Positions 1 to 8,902 are shown, counted from the stretch's first letter. The stretch is DNA of 27,211 nt from SXOA01 sp051004015 (GCA_051004015.1 JBPCKT010000036.1:1-27211); one strand, 5' to 3'. Notes: a model not told the origin generated them from the letters alone. Translations and numbers: made by a program.

Positions 1-124
1 CCTCGAAGGAACCAACAACAAAATCAAAACCATGAACCGCCAGCACTACGGCCTGCGCGACAAGGAATTCTTTAAATTAAAGCTCTATCAACTCCACCAA
101 ACCAAGTACGCTTTAGTCGGATGA
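1..124 (+). CDS. ISL3-family transposase, C-terminal fragment (runs off left edge)
   Basis: An open frame enters from the left edge (codons from base 2) and stops with TGA at 122-124. The visible 40 residues begin LEGTNNKIKTMNRQHYG and end KLYQLHQTKYALVG. This matches the C-terminal end typical of ISL3 (IS204/IS1001/IS1096/IS1165) DDE transposases, where an EGxNxKIKxxKRxxYGxRD segment carries the catalytic Glu and is followed by a short tail. The rest of the gene and the left end of the element are outside the window, so whether the copy is intact cannot be judged. The right terminal inverted repeat should lie just after the stop, perhaps around 125-140, but I cannot confirm it without the left end. 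The element ends less than 85 bp before dnaE2. Family identification is good; activity is unknown. Confidence 0.8.
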   Translation, partial: LEGTNNKIKTMNRQHYGLRDKEFFKLKLYQLHQTKYALVG

Positions 125-208
125 ACCGAAAAATCAGCCCACATCTTGCTTCTCTTTTTGTGTCTCTTTGTGTTTTTTGCGGCCATTCCCTGCTGAAAGA
201 TTTTAGTT

Positions 209-3200
209 GTGCGTTACGCCGAGCTGCATTGCAAAACGAACTTCTCGTTCCTCGTGGGAGCATCTCACGCGGAGGAGCTGGTGCTGCGCGCGAAGGAGTT
301 GGGCTATCACGGCCTGGCGGTGACGGACGTCAATTCACTGGCCGGCGTCGTCCGGGCGCACCTGACTGCTAAGGAACATGGCCTGAAATTGCTCGTCGGC
401 GCGGAGCTGACTCCTGTGGATGCTCCGGCCGTCGTCGTCTGGGCAACCGACCGCAAGGCGTATGGCCGCTTGTCGCGGCTGCTTACGGTGGGGAGACGGC
501 GGGCCGAAAAAGGGCAATGCAGTCTCGCACTCGAAGACATCGCCGCCCATGCTGAAGGACTTATCGCCGGCGTCCTTCCCCATTCCCCTGCCCCCAGCCC
601 CCAGCCCCTCTTCCCCTACCGGGACATCTTCGCCGACCGCGCCTACCTTCTGGCTGAACTCTTCCGCGGTCCCGATGATGCCCAGCGCCTTTCAGAACTG
701 GTTGCTCTCTCCAAGAAAACAAAGCTCCCGCTCGTTGCTGCTGGCGATGTCCATTACCACTCTCCCGCCCGCCAGCCTTTGCACGAAGTGCTGACCGCAG
801 TGCGGCTGGGGAAGACGGTGGCAGAAATTGGAGGAGAGAGATTCCCCAATGCCCAGCGGCATCTGCGGAGCATCGAGGAAATCGTGACTGCATTTTCCGC
901 TGCGCCAGGCGCTCTCAAACGCACCCTTGAAATCGCCGACCGCTGCCAGTTCTCGCTCGACGAGCTGAAATATGAATATCCTGAAGAGCTCGCTCCGCAG
1001 GGACTCTCGCCGACCGAATATCTGAATCAGCTCACCTGGGAAGGAGCCGCGAATCGCTATCCCGCGGGCATTCCGGAAAAAGTCCTGGGGCTGCTCCAAT
1101 ACGAGTTGCAACTCATCGAGGAGCTGAAATATGAGGCATATTTTCTCACCGTCTGGGATCTGGTCCGCTTCGCCCGCAGCCGCGGCATTTTGTGCCAGGG
1201 GCGCGGTTCGGCGGCGAACTCGGCCGTCTGCTACTGCCTGGGCGTGACGAGCGTCGATCCCGATCGGGCGGACTTGCTCTTCGAGCGGTTCATCAGCAAG
1301 GAGCGGAACGAGGCCCCGGATATTGACGTCGATTTTGAGCACGAGCGCCGCGAGGAGGTGCTGCAGTATCTCTACGACAAATACGGCCGCGAGCGGGCCG
1401 GCATGACCGGCGTCGTCATCACCTACCGCAGCCGCAGCGCGGTGCGGGATGTCGGCAAGGCGCTCGGCTTCTCGCTCGACCGGGTCGATGCCCTCGCCAA
1501 ACAGGTGGACGGCCACGCGGTTGACGACCTCTTGCCGCAGCGCTGCCGCGAAGTCGGCATCGATCCGGAGTCGCCGCTCGGCTCGCGGCTGGTGTATCTC
1601 GTGAATGAGCTGCTCGGCTTTCCGCGGCATTTGTCGCAGCACGTCGGCGGAATGGTGATGACGCAAGGGCCGCTCTGCGAATTGGCTCCGATCGAAAACG
1701 CCGCCATGCCGGGACGGACGGTCATCGAATGGGATAAGAACGACCTCGACGAGTTGGGCATCCTCAAGGTCGATTGCCTGGCTCTGGGCATGCTCACCGC
1801 CATCCGCAAATGTTTTGACCTCATCCGCCAGCACCACGGCCGCGAGCTGACCCTGGCCACCATCCCGGCCGAAGACCCCGTGGTCTACGACATGATCTGC
1901 GAGGCGGACACCATCGGCGTCTTTCAAATCGAAAGCCGGGCCCAGATCAGCATGTTGCCGCGGCTGCGGCCCCGCTGCTATTACGACCTCGTCATTGAAG
2001 TCGCCATCGTCCGCCCCGGGCCGATCCAGGGGGACATGGTGCACCCTTATTTGCGGCGGCGGTGCGGCGAGGAAGTGCCGGAATATCCCAGCGAAGTCAT
2101 CCGGCAAGTGCTGCACAAGACGCTCGGCGTACCGCTCTTTCAGGAGCAGGCGATGCGTCTGGCAGTGGTCGCAGCGGGCTTCACGCCGGGGGAAGCGGAC
2201 CAGTTGCGGCGGGCGATGGGAGCCTGGCGAAAGACCGGCGTCATCGAGAAGTTCCGCGTCAAGCTGATGAAAGGAATGAAGGCCAATGGTCTCCCCGACA
2301 AATTCGCCGAGCAAGTCTTCCATCAAATCAAGGGTTTTGGCGAGTACGGCTTTCCGGAGTCGCACGCCGCCAGCTTCGCCCTACTCGTCTACGTCTCCGC
2401 GTGGCTCAAGCGATACTATCCCGCCGCATTCTGCGCCTCCCTCATCAACAGCCAGCCGATGGGGTTCTACGCCCCGGCCCAGCTCATCCGCGATGCCCGC
2501 GACCACGACGTGCGGGTCTTGCCGGCGGATGTTAATGAGAGCGGGTGGGACTGCGGAGTGCAGAGTGCAGAGTGCAAAGCGCAGAGTGAAGACTCACTGC
2601 TGCCTTCTTCCCCAGCCCCTAGCCCCCAGCCCCTAGCCCCCTCCCTCCGCCTCGGTCTCCGCCTCATCTCCGGCTTACCGGAAGCGGCCGCGCGGGCCAT
2701 CGAAGAAGCCCGAAAAATCGGCCGCTTCACTTCGCTCGACGATTTCGTCCGCCGGACGAAGCTCTGCCAGCCGATCGTGGCGAAGCTGGCCCAGGCGGAT
2801 TGCTTTGGTTCGCTCGCGATGGACCGGCGGAAGGCGCTCTGGCATGCGCTCGGACAAGAGAAGAAAAAGCAGTCGCAGCCGCTGCTGGCGAATCTTGAGG
2901 AGGAAGAGCCCGCGGCGGAGTTGCCGCCGATGAGCCTGTCGGAGCAGGTTTTTGCCGATTACCGCACATCAGGGCTGTCCCTCAAGGCCCATCCGATTTC
3001 GTTCTTCCGCCAGGAGCTGCAAGAACTGAAAGTCACGCCGGCGAAGAGGCTGCTCGAAATGCCCGACGGCCGGTTCCTTCGCGTGGCCGGCATCATCCTC
3101 CTGCGGCAGCGGCCGAGCACGGCCAAGGGGATTACGTTCGTGACAATGGAGGACGAAACAGGCATCGTCAATCTCGTCGTCAAGCAGCAAATCTGGGAGC

Positions 3201-3352
3201 AGTTTTACAGCGTCGCCCGCAAGAGCCCCGCCTGGATCGTCCACGGCCGCCTGGAGCGCCGCGAAAAGGTCATCCACATCCTCGTCAGCCGGATTGAGGA
3301 TCTGTCGGTGAAGATTGGAGACCTGCGGACGAAATCACGAGACTTCCGGTAA
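209..3352 (+). CDS. dnaE2: Error-prone DNA polymerase III alpha subunit, DnaE2 (ImuC)
   Basis: A 1047-residue C-family polymerase, the usual DnaE2 length and shorter than replicative DnaE1 because the tau-binding tail is absent. An N-terminal PHP domain (about 1-230, opening YAELHCKTNFSFLVGASH) is followed by the palm and fingers, with the catalytic motif PDIDVDF (D373, D375) and the third acidic residue D522 in KVDCLALG. An OB-fold follows at about 960-1035 (FLRVAGIILLRQRPSTAKG). The start is GTG at 209 because family homology begins there; the Shine-Dalgarno (GAAAG) is weak. DnaE2 performs translesion synthesis, usually with ImuA and ImuB in SOS-induced mutagenesis. Neither gene is visible: an ISL3 transposase end lies directly upstream, and I see no clear SOS box in the 84-bp leader. 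Two heptamer arrays are read in frame within it (residues about 124-137 and 782-812), each where relatives have a short loop. All catalytic residues are present, so it looks functional. Confidence 0.95.
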   Translation: MRYAELHCKTNFSFLVGASHAEELVLRAKELGYHGLAVTDVNSLAGVVRAHLTAKEHGLKLLVGAELTPVDAPAVVVWATDRKAYGRLSRLLTVGRRRAEKGQCSLALEDIAAHAEGLIAGVLPHSPAPSPQPLFPYRDIFADRAYLLAELFRGPDDAQRLSELVALSKKTKLPLVAAGDVHYHSPARQPLHEVLTAVRLGKTVAEIGGERFPNAQRHLRSIEEIVTAFSAAPGALKRTLEIADRCQFSLDELKYEYPEELAPQGLSPTEYLNQLTWEGAANRYPAGIPEKVLGLLQYELQLIEELKYEAYFLTVWDLVRFARSRGILCQGRGSAANSAVCYCLGVTSVDPDRADLLFERFISKERNEAPDIDVDFEHERREEVLQYLYDKYGRERAGMTGVVITYRSRSAVRDVGKALGFSLDRVDALAKQVDGHAVDDLLPQRCREVGIDPESPLGSRLVYLVNELLGFPRHLSQHVGGMVMTQGPLCELAPIENAAMPGRTVIEWDKNDLDELGILKVDCLALGMLTAIRKCFDLIRQHHGRELTLATIPAEDPVVYDMICEADTIGVFQIESRAQISMLPRLRPRCYYDLVIEVAIVRPGPIQGDMVHPYLRRRCGEEVPEYPSEVIRQVLHKTLGVPLFQEQAMRLAVVAAGFTPGEADQLRRAMGAWRKTGVIEKFRVKLMKGMKANGLPDKFAEQVFHQIKGFGEYGFPESHAASFALLVYVSAWLKRYYPAAFCASLINSQPMGFYAPAQLIRDARDHDVRVLPADVNESGWDCGVQSAECKAQSEDSLLPSSPAPSPQPLAPSLRLGLRLISGLPEAAARAIEEARKIGRFTSLDDFVRRTKLCQPIVAKLAQADCFGSLAMDRRKALWHALGQEKKKQSQPLLANLEEEEPAAELPPMSLSEQVFADYRTSGLSLKAHPISFFRQELQELKVTPAKRLLEMPDGRFLRVAGIILLRQRPSTAKGITFVTMEDETGIVNLVVKQQIWEQFYSVARKSPAWIVHGRLERREKVIHILVSRIEDLSVKIGDLRTKSRDFR
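578..619 (+). repeat. Heptamer array inside dnaE2 (CCCCAGC family)
   Basis: Six consecutive 7-bp units in perfect register, each starting CCCC or CCC; the best unit is CCCCAGC. The 42 bp equal 14 codons, so the frame is kept, and encode a Ser/Pro-rich segment (SPAPSPQPLF) within the PHP domain where DnaE2 proteins normally have a short linker. The same unit family recurs at 2610-2644. Confidence 0.85.
2553..2644 (+). repeat. Compound heptamer array inside dnaE2 (GCAGAGT and CCCCAGC families)
   Basis: From 2553 there are about five units of the GCAGAGT type (variants GCGGAGT and GCAAAGC). A degenerate stretch follows, then from 2610 five units alternating CCCCAGC and CCCTAGC. The whole is translated as a low-complexity Ser/Pro/Ala/Gln insert at residues about 782-812, between the conserved DVNESGWDC and LRLGLRLISGL segments of the polymerase. 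Two unrelated heptamer families sit side by side in one coding insert. Confidence 0.85.
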
Positions 3353-3363
3353 ACCGAAAGTAG

Positions 3364-3451
3364 TGTGACAAAAAAATGGGAGACAAAAAATGAAGACGGA
3401 AATCAAATCCCTTCTTTGCTTCATTTTTTTGTCTCCCATTTTTTTGTCACA
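3364..3451. repeat. Long inverted repeat after dnaE2, possible bidirectional terminator
   Basis: The left arm 3364-3395 and right arm 3419-3451 pair over about 32 bp with a single-base bulge (six A's opposite seven T's) around a loop of about 23 nt. Each arm holds two A- or T-tracts separated by GGGAGAC/GTCTCCC, so the right arm is itself a 15-bp tandem of the CATTTTTTTGTC type. It begins 12 bp after the dnaE2 stop. It could form a very stable RNA hairpin that ends transcription, or be a dispersed palindromic element; there is no clean T-tail outside the stem. Confidence 0.75.
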
Positions 3452-3530
3452 TTCTGCATGCAGCCCCTCGCCGAATTGACTTGCCCGCAAACTGCGCCAC
3501 AATGGCGAGTCTATTGCCGATTCCAATTCT

Positions 3531-3558
3531 GGGCAGGCTGGAAGCCTACCCCACCTTC
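3531..3558. repeat. Short palindromic dispersed repeat before the giant gene
   Basis: GGGCAGGCT and AGCCTACCC form an 8/9 matched palindrome around GGA at 3531-3551. The right part, GAAGCCTACCCCACCTTC at 3541-3558, recurs with one mismatch at 8883-8900, just after the stop of the giant gene. The copies therefore bracket that gene as direct repeats. The palindrome begins about 40 bp upstream of the start codon. Confidence 0.6.
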
Positions 3559-3572
3559 GCAAGGGTTCCCCC

Positions 3573-6500
3573 GTGAAGTATCTCTCCCTCTCACTGTCTC
3601 TCCTTCTCTCCTTCTGCGCGATTATCGATGCACAGGATAAACCCAAATCCAACCCCCTCAACGAGCCCCTCGGCGACCCCGGCATCATCCCCGTCGGTGC
3701 CGACGGCAAGCCGCTGAACCTCAATTTCGAGGATGGGACACTCAAGGATTGGAAGGCGGAAGGGAAAGCTTGGGACAAGCAGCCGGTGAAGGGGGAGATC
3801 AGCCAGACCCGCACGTTTGGCGAGGGGAAAAAGGCCGAGCATACGGGCCAGTTTTGGATCGGCGGATACGAGTTTCTGCAAGACCCGCCGACCGGCACAC
3901 TCACATCTGCGTCCTTTGAAGTCACGCAGCCCTTCGGCAGCTTCCTCATCGGCGGCGGGCAAAGCAAGGAAACTCGGGTCGAGCTCGTCACAGCAGATGA
4001 CAACAAAGTCTTCTTCGCCTCCTCCGGCCAGGACCAGGAGAATCTCCGCCCCATCATCGTCGACCTCCAAAAACTAAAAGGCAAGAACATCCTCATCCGC
4101 ATCGTCGATAACAACGTCGGCGGCTGGGGGCATGTGAATTTCGACGACTTCCGGCTGCACAAGGAGCGGCCCAAATTCAAAGCTCCCGTCACTAACTCCA
4201 ACACCCCCGCCACCGAGTCCCTCTATCCCCACGCCGGCCTCTCCGCCGATGAAGCAGTCAAGGAAATGGTCGTCCCCCCCGGCTTCAAGGTCCAGGTCGC
4301 CGCGGCAGAGCCCGATGTCCAGCAGCCGATTGCGATGGCCATTGATGATCGGGGGCGCATCTGGATTGCCGAAGCGTTCACCTATCCCACTCGCGCCAAA
4401 GAAGGGGAAGGCAAGGACCGCATCATCATCCTGGAAGACACCGATCTCGACGGCAAGCTTGATAAGCGGACCGTCTTTGCCGAGAAGCTCAACCTCGTCA
4501 GCGGCCTGGAAGTCGGCTTCGGCGGCGTCTGGGTCGGGGCCGCCCCGTACCTGCTCTTCATCCCAGATAAGGACGGCGACGACAAACCCGATGCCGAGCC
4601 GCAAGTCCTCCTCGACGGCTGGGGCTACGAGGACACCCACGAAACGCTCAACAGCTTCATCTGGGGCCCCGACGGCTGGCTGTACGGCTGCCACGGCGTC
4701 TTCACGCACTCGGCCGTCGGCAAGCCCGGCACGCCCAAGGAGAAGCGGACGAAACTCAACGCCGGCATCTGGCGGTATCACCCCGTGAAGCGCGAGTTCG
4801 AGGTCTTCGCCGAAGGGACCAGCAACCCCTGGGGGCTCGACTACGACCAGTACGGCAACTTTTTCGCCACCGCCTGCGTCATCCCCCACGCCTACCACAT
4901 CATCCCCGGGGCCCGCTACGAGCGGCAGGCCGGCAACCACTTCAACCCCTACACCTACGACGACATCAAAACCATCGCCGACCACCGCCACTACACCGGC
5001 AACCAGTGGAACGACGACAACCGCCGCCAGTCCGACGAGCTCGGCGGCGGCCACGCCCACGCCGGCTGCATGATCTATCAAGGGGGGGCCTGGCCGGAAA
5101 AATACCGCGGCATGCTGTTCATGAACAACATCCACGGCAACCGCATGAACATGGACATCCTCACCCCCCGCGGCAGCGGCTTCGTCTGCTCGCACGGCCC
5201 GGACTTCCTCCTCACCCGCGATCAATGGTCGCAAATGCTCACCATGACCTACGGCCCCGACGGCCAGGTCTGGGTCATCGACTGGTACGACCGCCAGCAG
5301 TGCCACCTCCGCGAGCCCGACAAACACGACCGGAGCAACGGGCGGATTTACCGCATCGTTTACAACGACGCGAAGCCGGTGAAGGTGGATTTGGGGAAGC
5401 TGAAAGATGAGGAGTTGGTGAAGCTGCTCACACACGAGAACCAGTGGTATGTGCGGCATGCCCAGCGAATTCTGCAGGAGCGGGCTGCCAACAAAAACAT
5501 GCTTGCACGCGACGTTTTTGATGCCCTAAATGCCGCGTTAACTGATGCGAAGCTCCCGCTCGCCAATCGCCTTCGCAAATTCTGGACTTTGCATGCCGCC
5601 TTTGGACTCGATCCCGCGCTCCGCGACATCACGGTGGACGACGGCATATTTGACGGTGTCGTTACCGATTTGTTCCAAGATCCAAAAATGGAACTTGGCG
5701 ACCCAGGACGCGCTTGGCTGACGCGGCTGCTGCTCGATTCGCCGAATCCGCCTCACGACCGCCTTGCGGATAATCTGAAAAAGCTTGCAGCGGCCGATCA
5801 GCCACGTTCGGTTCGCCTTGGCATCGCTGCGAGTTTACAGCACCTTCCCTTAGCTTCGCGCTGGGCCATTCTTGAAGCCCTAACCACTCACCCCGAAGAC
5901 GCCTCCGACCACAACCTGCCACTAATGTACTGGTACGCGATGGAGCCGCTGGCGGATGTCGATCCGAAGCGGGCGCTGGCGCTCGGACTTTCGGCAGGCG
6001 AGAAGATTCCGATCCTTAAGGAATACATGATCCGCCGGATTGGTGCCGGGGATTCCAAGAAGTCTCTTTCGCTCCTGGTGGAAGGATTGAAGGACGCCAA
6101 GGACGATGCCACGCGGCTGACGTTCCTCCGCGGGATGAACGAGTCGCTCAAGGGGCGCAAGGAAGTCCCCATGCCCGCTGGTTGGCAGCAAATCGCAGCT
6201 GAGCTTGCCAAAGGGGACAATCTGGAGATCCGTTTTCAGTCTGCGATCGTCTCGGTCAGCTTGGGCGATGCTAAAGCCGCCCAGTCGCTCGCCGGCATGA
6301 TTACCGACGAGAAGGCGGCTCTCCCCTTCCGCAAGCAAGCCATTCAGACGCTCGCACGTTTGCAATCCGCCTCGGTGGTGCCGGTTCTGCACGGCCTGCT
6401 CGCCGATGCGGAATTGCGGGCCGACGCCCTGCGCGCCCTGGCCGCCTTCGATGACGCCAAGACTCCTGCCGCTATCCTGACCATTTACGACAAGCTGAAT

Positions 6501-8882
6501 CCCGCCGAGCGCCGCGACGCCCTCGCCACCCTTTGCAGCCGCGTCGGCTACGCCAAGGAGTTGCTGGGGGCCATCGAGAGCAAGAAAATCCCCGCCAACC
6601 ACCTGACGGCGGACCTGGTGACTAACCTCCGCAATCTCAACGACGCCGACTTGCAAAAGCTCCTGGAAAAATCCTGGGGGACCGCCCGCGAGACGGCAGC
6701 GGACAAACTGAAGCTGATTGTGGAGTACAAGGAATTGCTCGCCAAATCTTCGCATGCCACGGATGTGCAACTAGGCCGCGCCGTCTACGCCCGCACCTGC
6801 CAGCAGTGCCACACTCTCTTCGGCGCCGGTGGCAAAGTCGGCCCCGATATCACCGGCTCCCAGCGGGCCAACCTCGACTATCTCCTCTCGAACGTACTCG
6901 ACCCCACCGCCGTCATGGCCAAGGAATACCAGCCGACCATCGCCCGCCTCGCCGACGGCCGCGTCGTCACCGGCATTCTCAAAGCCGAGAACGCTGCGAC
7001 GATCACGCTGCTCACGCAGACCGAAACGCTCGTCATCCCCATCGCCGACATCGAAGAGCGCAAAATCAGCGACAAGTCGATGATGCCCGACGATCTCCTC
7101 AAACCGCTGACTTCCCACGAAGTCCGCTCCCTCGTCGCCTACGTCAGCAGCCCCGGACAGACCCCGATGCTCGCCACCGCCGACAACCTCGCCACGTTCT
7201 ACACCGGCAAGGACCTCGCCGGTTGGCGAGGGGATGAGAAGCTATGGTCCGTCGAAAACGGCGAAATCGTCGGCAAGACAACCGGCCTCGGCCACAACGC
7301 CTTCCTCGTCAATGAGCTCTCCCTCGGCGACTTCCGCCTGGAACTCGAAGTCAAGCTCCTCAAGAACGAAGGGAACAGCGGAATCCAGCTTCGCAGCCAG
7401 CCCATGGCGAACGGCGAAGTGAAAGGCTACCAGGCCGACGTCGGCAAGGATTGGTGGGGCAAGCTCTACGAAGAAAACGGCCGCGGCCTCCTCTGGGACA
7501 AGAGCGGCGAAGCCCATGTCAAAAACGGCGACTGGAACAAATACGAAATCATCGCCGCCGGCAGCCGCGTGCAAACCTTCATCAACGGCCAGCAGTGTGT
7601 TGACCTCGATGATCCTCAAGGCGCGCGCCGCGGCGTCATCGCCCTCCAGCTCCACTCCGGCGGCGCGACCGAAGTCCGCTACAAGAACCTCAAGCTCACC
7701 CTCCTCACCGGCATCGAAACCTCCGGCCCCTACCCCACCTCCAAGCCGCTGGAAGAAGGCAAAAAGCTCTCCTTCAAGCGGATCAAGCTCGACGACAAGT
7801 TCCACAGCGAAGGAGTCGCTTATGGCGACTTCAACAATGATGGCCTTTTAGATATTGCCGCCGGAAGCGTCTGGTACGAGTGCCCAAATCCGAAATCCGA
7901 AATCCGAAATCCGAAATCGGAGGGTGGCCCCTGGAAGATGCATGCCATCTTGGAGAAGCCCAGAGAATTCAGCATCAAGACTTACAGCGATACCTTCATG
8001 AACTGGGCCGAGGATCTCGACGGCGACGGACGGCAAGACCTCATCGTCGTCGACTTCCCCGGCGCCCCGACCTGGTGGTTCCAGAACCCCGGCAGCAAGG
8101 GTGGACCTTGGGCTCGCAACCGGATGGTCCCTGTCACCAACAACGAGAGCCCGCAGTATCTCGATGTCGACAAGGACGGTAAACGGGAGCTGATCTACGG
8201 CGACGGTACCAATCGGCTGGCGCTGGCCCGTCCCGGCGCAACGCCGCTCGTCGAGTGGTCCGCCACGCGTGTCGCTGCTCCCGGCGAAGTCGACATCCAG
8301 CGGTTCTACCACGGCCTCGGCATCGGCGACGTCAACGGCGACGGAAAGAATGACCTCGTCGTCCCGCACGGCTGGTGGGAAGCACCCGAAAAGCAGACCA
8401 GCGAAACCTGGCCCTTCCATGCCGCCCCGCTCGGCGAAGCCCAGGCCCAGATGCAAATCTACGACTTCGACGGCGACGGGGACGCCGACGTGCTCGGCTC
8501 ATCGGCTCACAAGCGGGGCATCTGGTGGTACGAACAACAGCCCGAAAATAAATGGGTGAAGCACGAGATCGACAGCAGCATCGCTCAGACGCACGCCCTG
8601 GTCCTGGCCGACATCAACGGCGACGGCCTCCCCGACTTCGTCACCGGCAAACGGTACTACGCCCACAACGGCAACGACCCGGGCGAGGACGAGCCCCCGG
8701 TCATTGCCTGGTATGAGCTGGCCCGCAAAGACGGCAAGCCGGTCTGGACGCAGCATGTCTTCGACCACGACAGCGGCGTCGGCACCGCCTTCGAAGTCCA
8801 CGACATGAACGCCGACGGCCTGCAAGACGTCATCGTCGCCAACAAGCGGGGGGTGTTCTACTTTGAGCAGGTGCGGGAGTAG
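3573..8882 (+). CDS. Secreted PVC-type dehydrogenase-like beta-propeller / HEAT / cytochrome c / DUF1080 / FG-GAP fusion
   Basis: A 1769-residue protein starting at GTG 3573, which gives a clean signal peptide (MKYLSLSLSLLLSFCAIIDA). Next are a beta-rich N-terminal domain (about 45-200) and a membrane-bound-dehydrogenase-type beta-propeller (about 230-600, from PPGFKVQVAA to PDKHDRSNGRIYRI). HEAT-like helices fill about 610-1050. A planctomycete-type c-heme domain follows with CQQCH at C1076/C1079/H1080. A DUF1080 (3-keto-disaccharide hydrolase-like, concanavalin fold) domain spans about 1205-1385, and seven FG-GAP/VCBS-like repeats with calcium-loop motifs such as DVNGDGKND fill 1410-1769. 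Planctomycetes carry many dehydrogenase-HEAT-cytochrome proteins thought to act in the periplasm on carbohydrates; fusion to both DUF1080 and FG-GAP suggests oxidation plus hydrolysis of a sugar polymer held by a binding module. The substrate is unknown. A heptamer array is translated at residues 1439-1449. Confidence 0.9.
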   Translation: MKYLSLSLSLLLSFCAIIDAQDKPKSNPLNEPLGDPGIIPVGADGKPLNLNFEDGTLKDWKAEGKAWDKQPVKGEISQTRTFGEGKKAEHTGQFWIGGYEFLQDPPTGTLTSASFEVTQPFGSFLIGGGQSKETRVELVTADDNKVFFASSGQDQENLRPIIVDLQKLKGKNILIRIVDNNVGGWGHVNFDDFRLHKERPKFKAPVTNSNTPATESLYPHAGLSADEAVKEMVVPPGFKVQVAAAEPDVQQPIAMAIDDRGRIWIAEAFTYPTRAKEGEGKDRIIILEDTDLDGKLDKRTVFAEKLNLVSGLEVGFGGVWVGAAPYLLFIPDKDGDDKPDAEPQVLLDGWGYEDTHETLNSFIWGPDGWLYGCHGVFTHSAVGKPGTPKEKRTKLNAGIWRYHPVKREFEVFAEGTSNPWGLDYDQYGNFFATACVIPHAYHIIPGARYERQAGNHFNPYTYDDIKTIADHRHYTGNQWNDDNRRQSDELGGGHAHAGCMIYQGGAWPEKYRGMLFMNNIHGNRMNMDILTPRGSGFVCSHGPDFLLTRDQWSQMLTMTYGPDGQVWVIDWYDRQQCHLREPDKHDRSNGRIYRIVYNDAKPVKVDLGKLKDEELVKLLTHENQWYVRHAQRILQERAANKNMLARDVFDALNAALTDAKLPLANRLRKFWTLHAAFGLDPALRDITVDDGIFDGVVTDLFQDPKMELGDPGRAWLTRLLLDSPNPPHDRLADNLKKLAAADQPRSVRLGIAASLQHLPLASRWAILEALTTHPEDASDHNLPLMYWYAMEPLADVDPKRALALGLSAGEKIPILKEYMIRRIGAGDSKKSLSLLVEGLKDAKDDATRLTFLRGMNESLKGRKEVPMPAGWQQIAAELAKGDNLEIRFQSAIVSVSLGDAKAAQSLAGMITDEKAALPFRKQAIQTLARLQSASVVPVLHGLLADAELRADALRALAAFDDAKTPAAILTIYDKLNPAERRDALATLCSRVGYAKELLGAIESKKIPANHLTADLVTNLRNLNDADLQKLLEKSWGTARETAADKLKLIVEYKELLAKSSHATDVQLGRAVYARTCQQCHTLFGAGGKVGPDITGSQRANLDYLLSNVLDPTAVMAKEYQPTIARLADGRVVTGILKAENAATITLLTQTETLVIPIADIEERKISDKSMMPDDLLKPLTSHEVRSLVAYVSSPGQTPMLATADNLATFYTGKDLAGWRGDEKLWSVENGEIVGKTTGLGHNAFLVNELSLGDFRLELEVKLLKNEGNSGIQLRSQPMANGEVKGYQADVGKDWWGKLYEENGRGLLWDKSGEAHVKNGDWNKYEIIAAGSRVQTFINGQQCVDLDDPQGARRGVIALQLHSGGATEVRYKNLKLTLLTGIETSGPYPTSKPLEEGKKLSFKRIKLDDKFHSEGVAYGDFNNDGLLDIAAGSVWYECPNPKSEIRNPKSEGGPWKMHAILEKPREFSIKTYSDTFMNWAEDLDGDGRQDLIVVDFPGAPTWWFQNPGSKGGPWARNRMVPVTNNESPQYLDVDKDGKRELIYGDGTNRLALARPGATPLVEWSATRVAAPGEVDIQRFYHGLGIGDVNGDGKNDLVVPHGWWEAPEKQTSETWPFHAAPLGEAQAQMQIYDFDGDGDADVLGSSAHKRGIWWYEQQPENKWVKHEIDSSIAQTHALVLADINGDGLPDFVTGKRYYAHNGNDPGEDEPPVIAWYELARKDGKPVWTQHVFDHDSGVGTAFEVHDMNADGLQDVIVANKRGVFYFEQVRE
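7886..7920 (+). repeat. Heptamer array inside the giant secreted protein (AAATCCG family)
   Basis: Five 7-bp units: four perfect AAATCCG and a last AAATCGG. Because 7 and 3 are coprime, the translation has a 7-residue period (NPKSEIR followed by NPKSE). The array lies between WYEC and GGPWKMHAI, a loop of the first FG-GAP repeat. Confidence 0.9.
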
Positions 8883-8902
8883 GAAGCCGACCCCACCTTC
8901 AC

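Noticed and set aside
692..2365. 557-codon minus-strand open frame
   Set aside because: Shadow of dnaE2.
4074..5459. 461-codon minus-strand open frame rich in Val/Ala
   Set aside because: Shadow of the propeller part of the giant gene.
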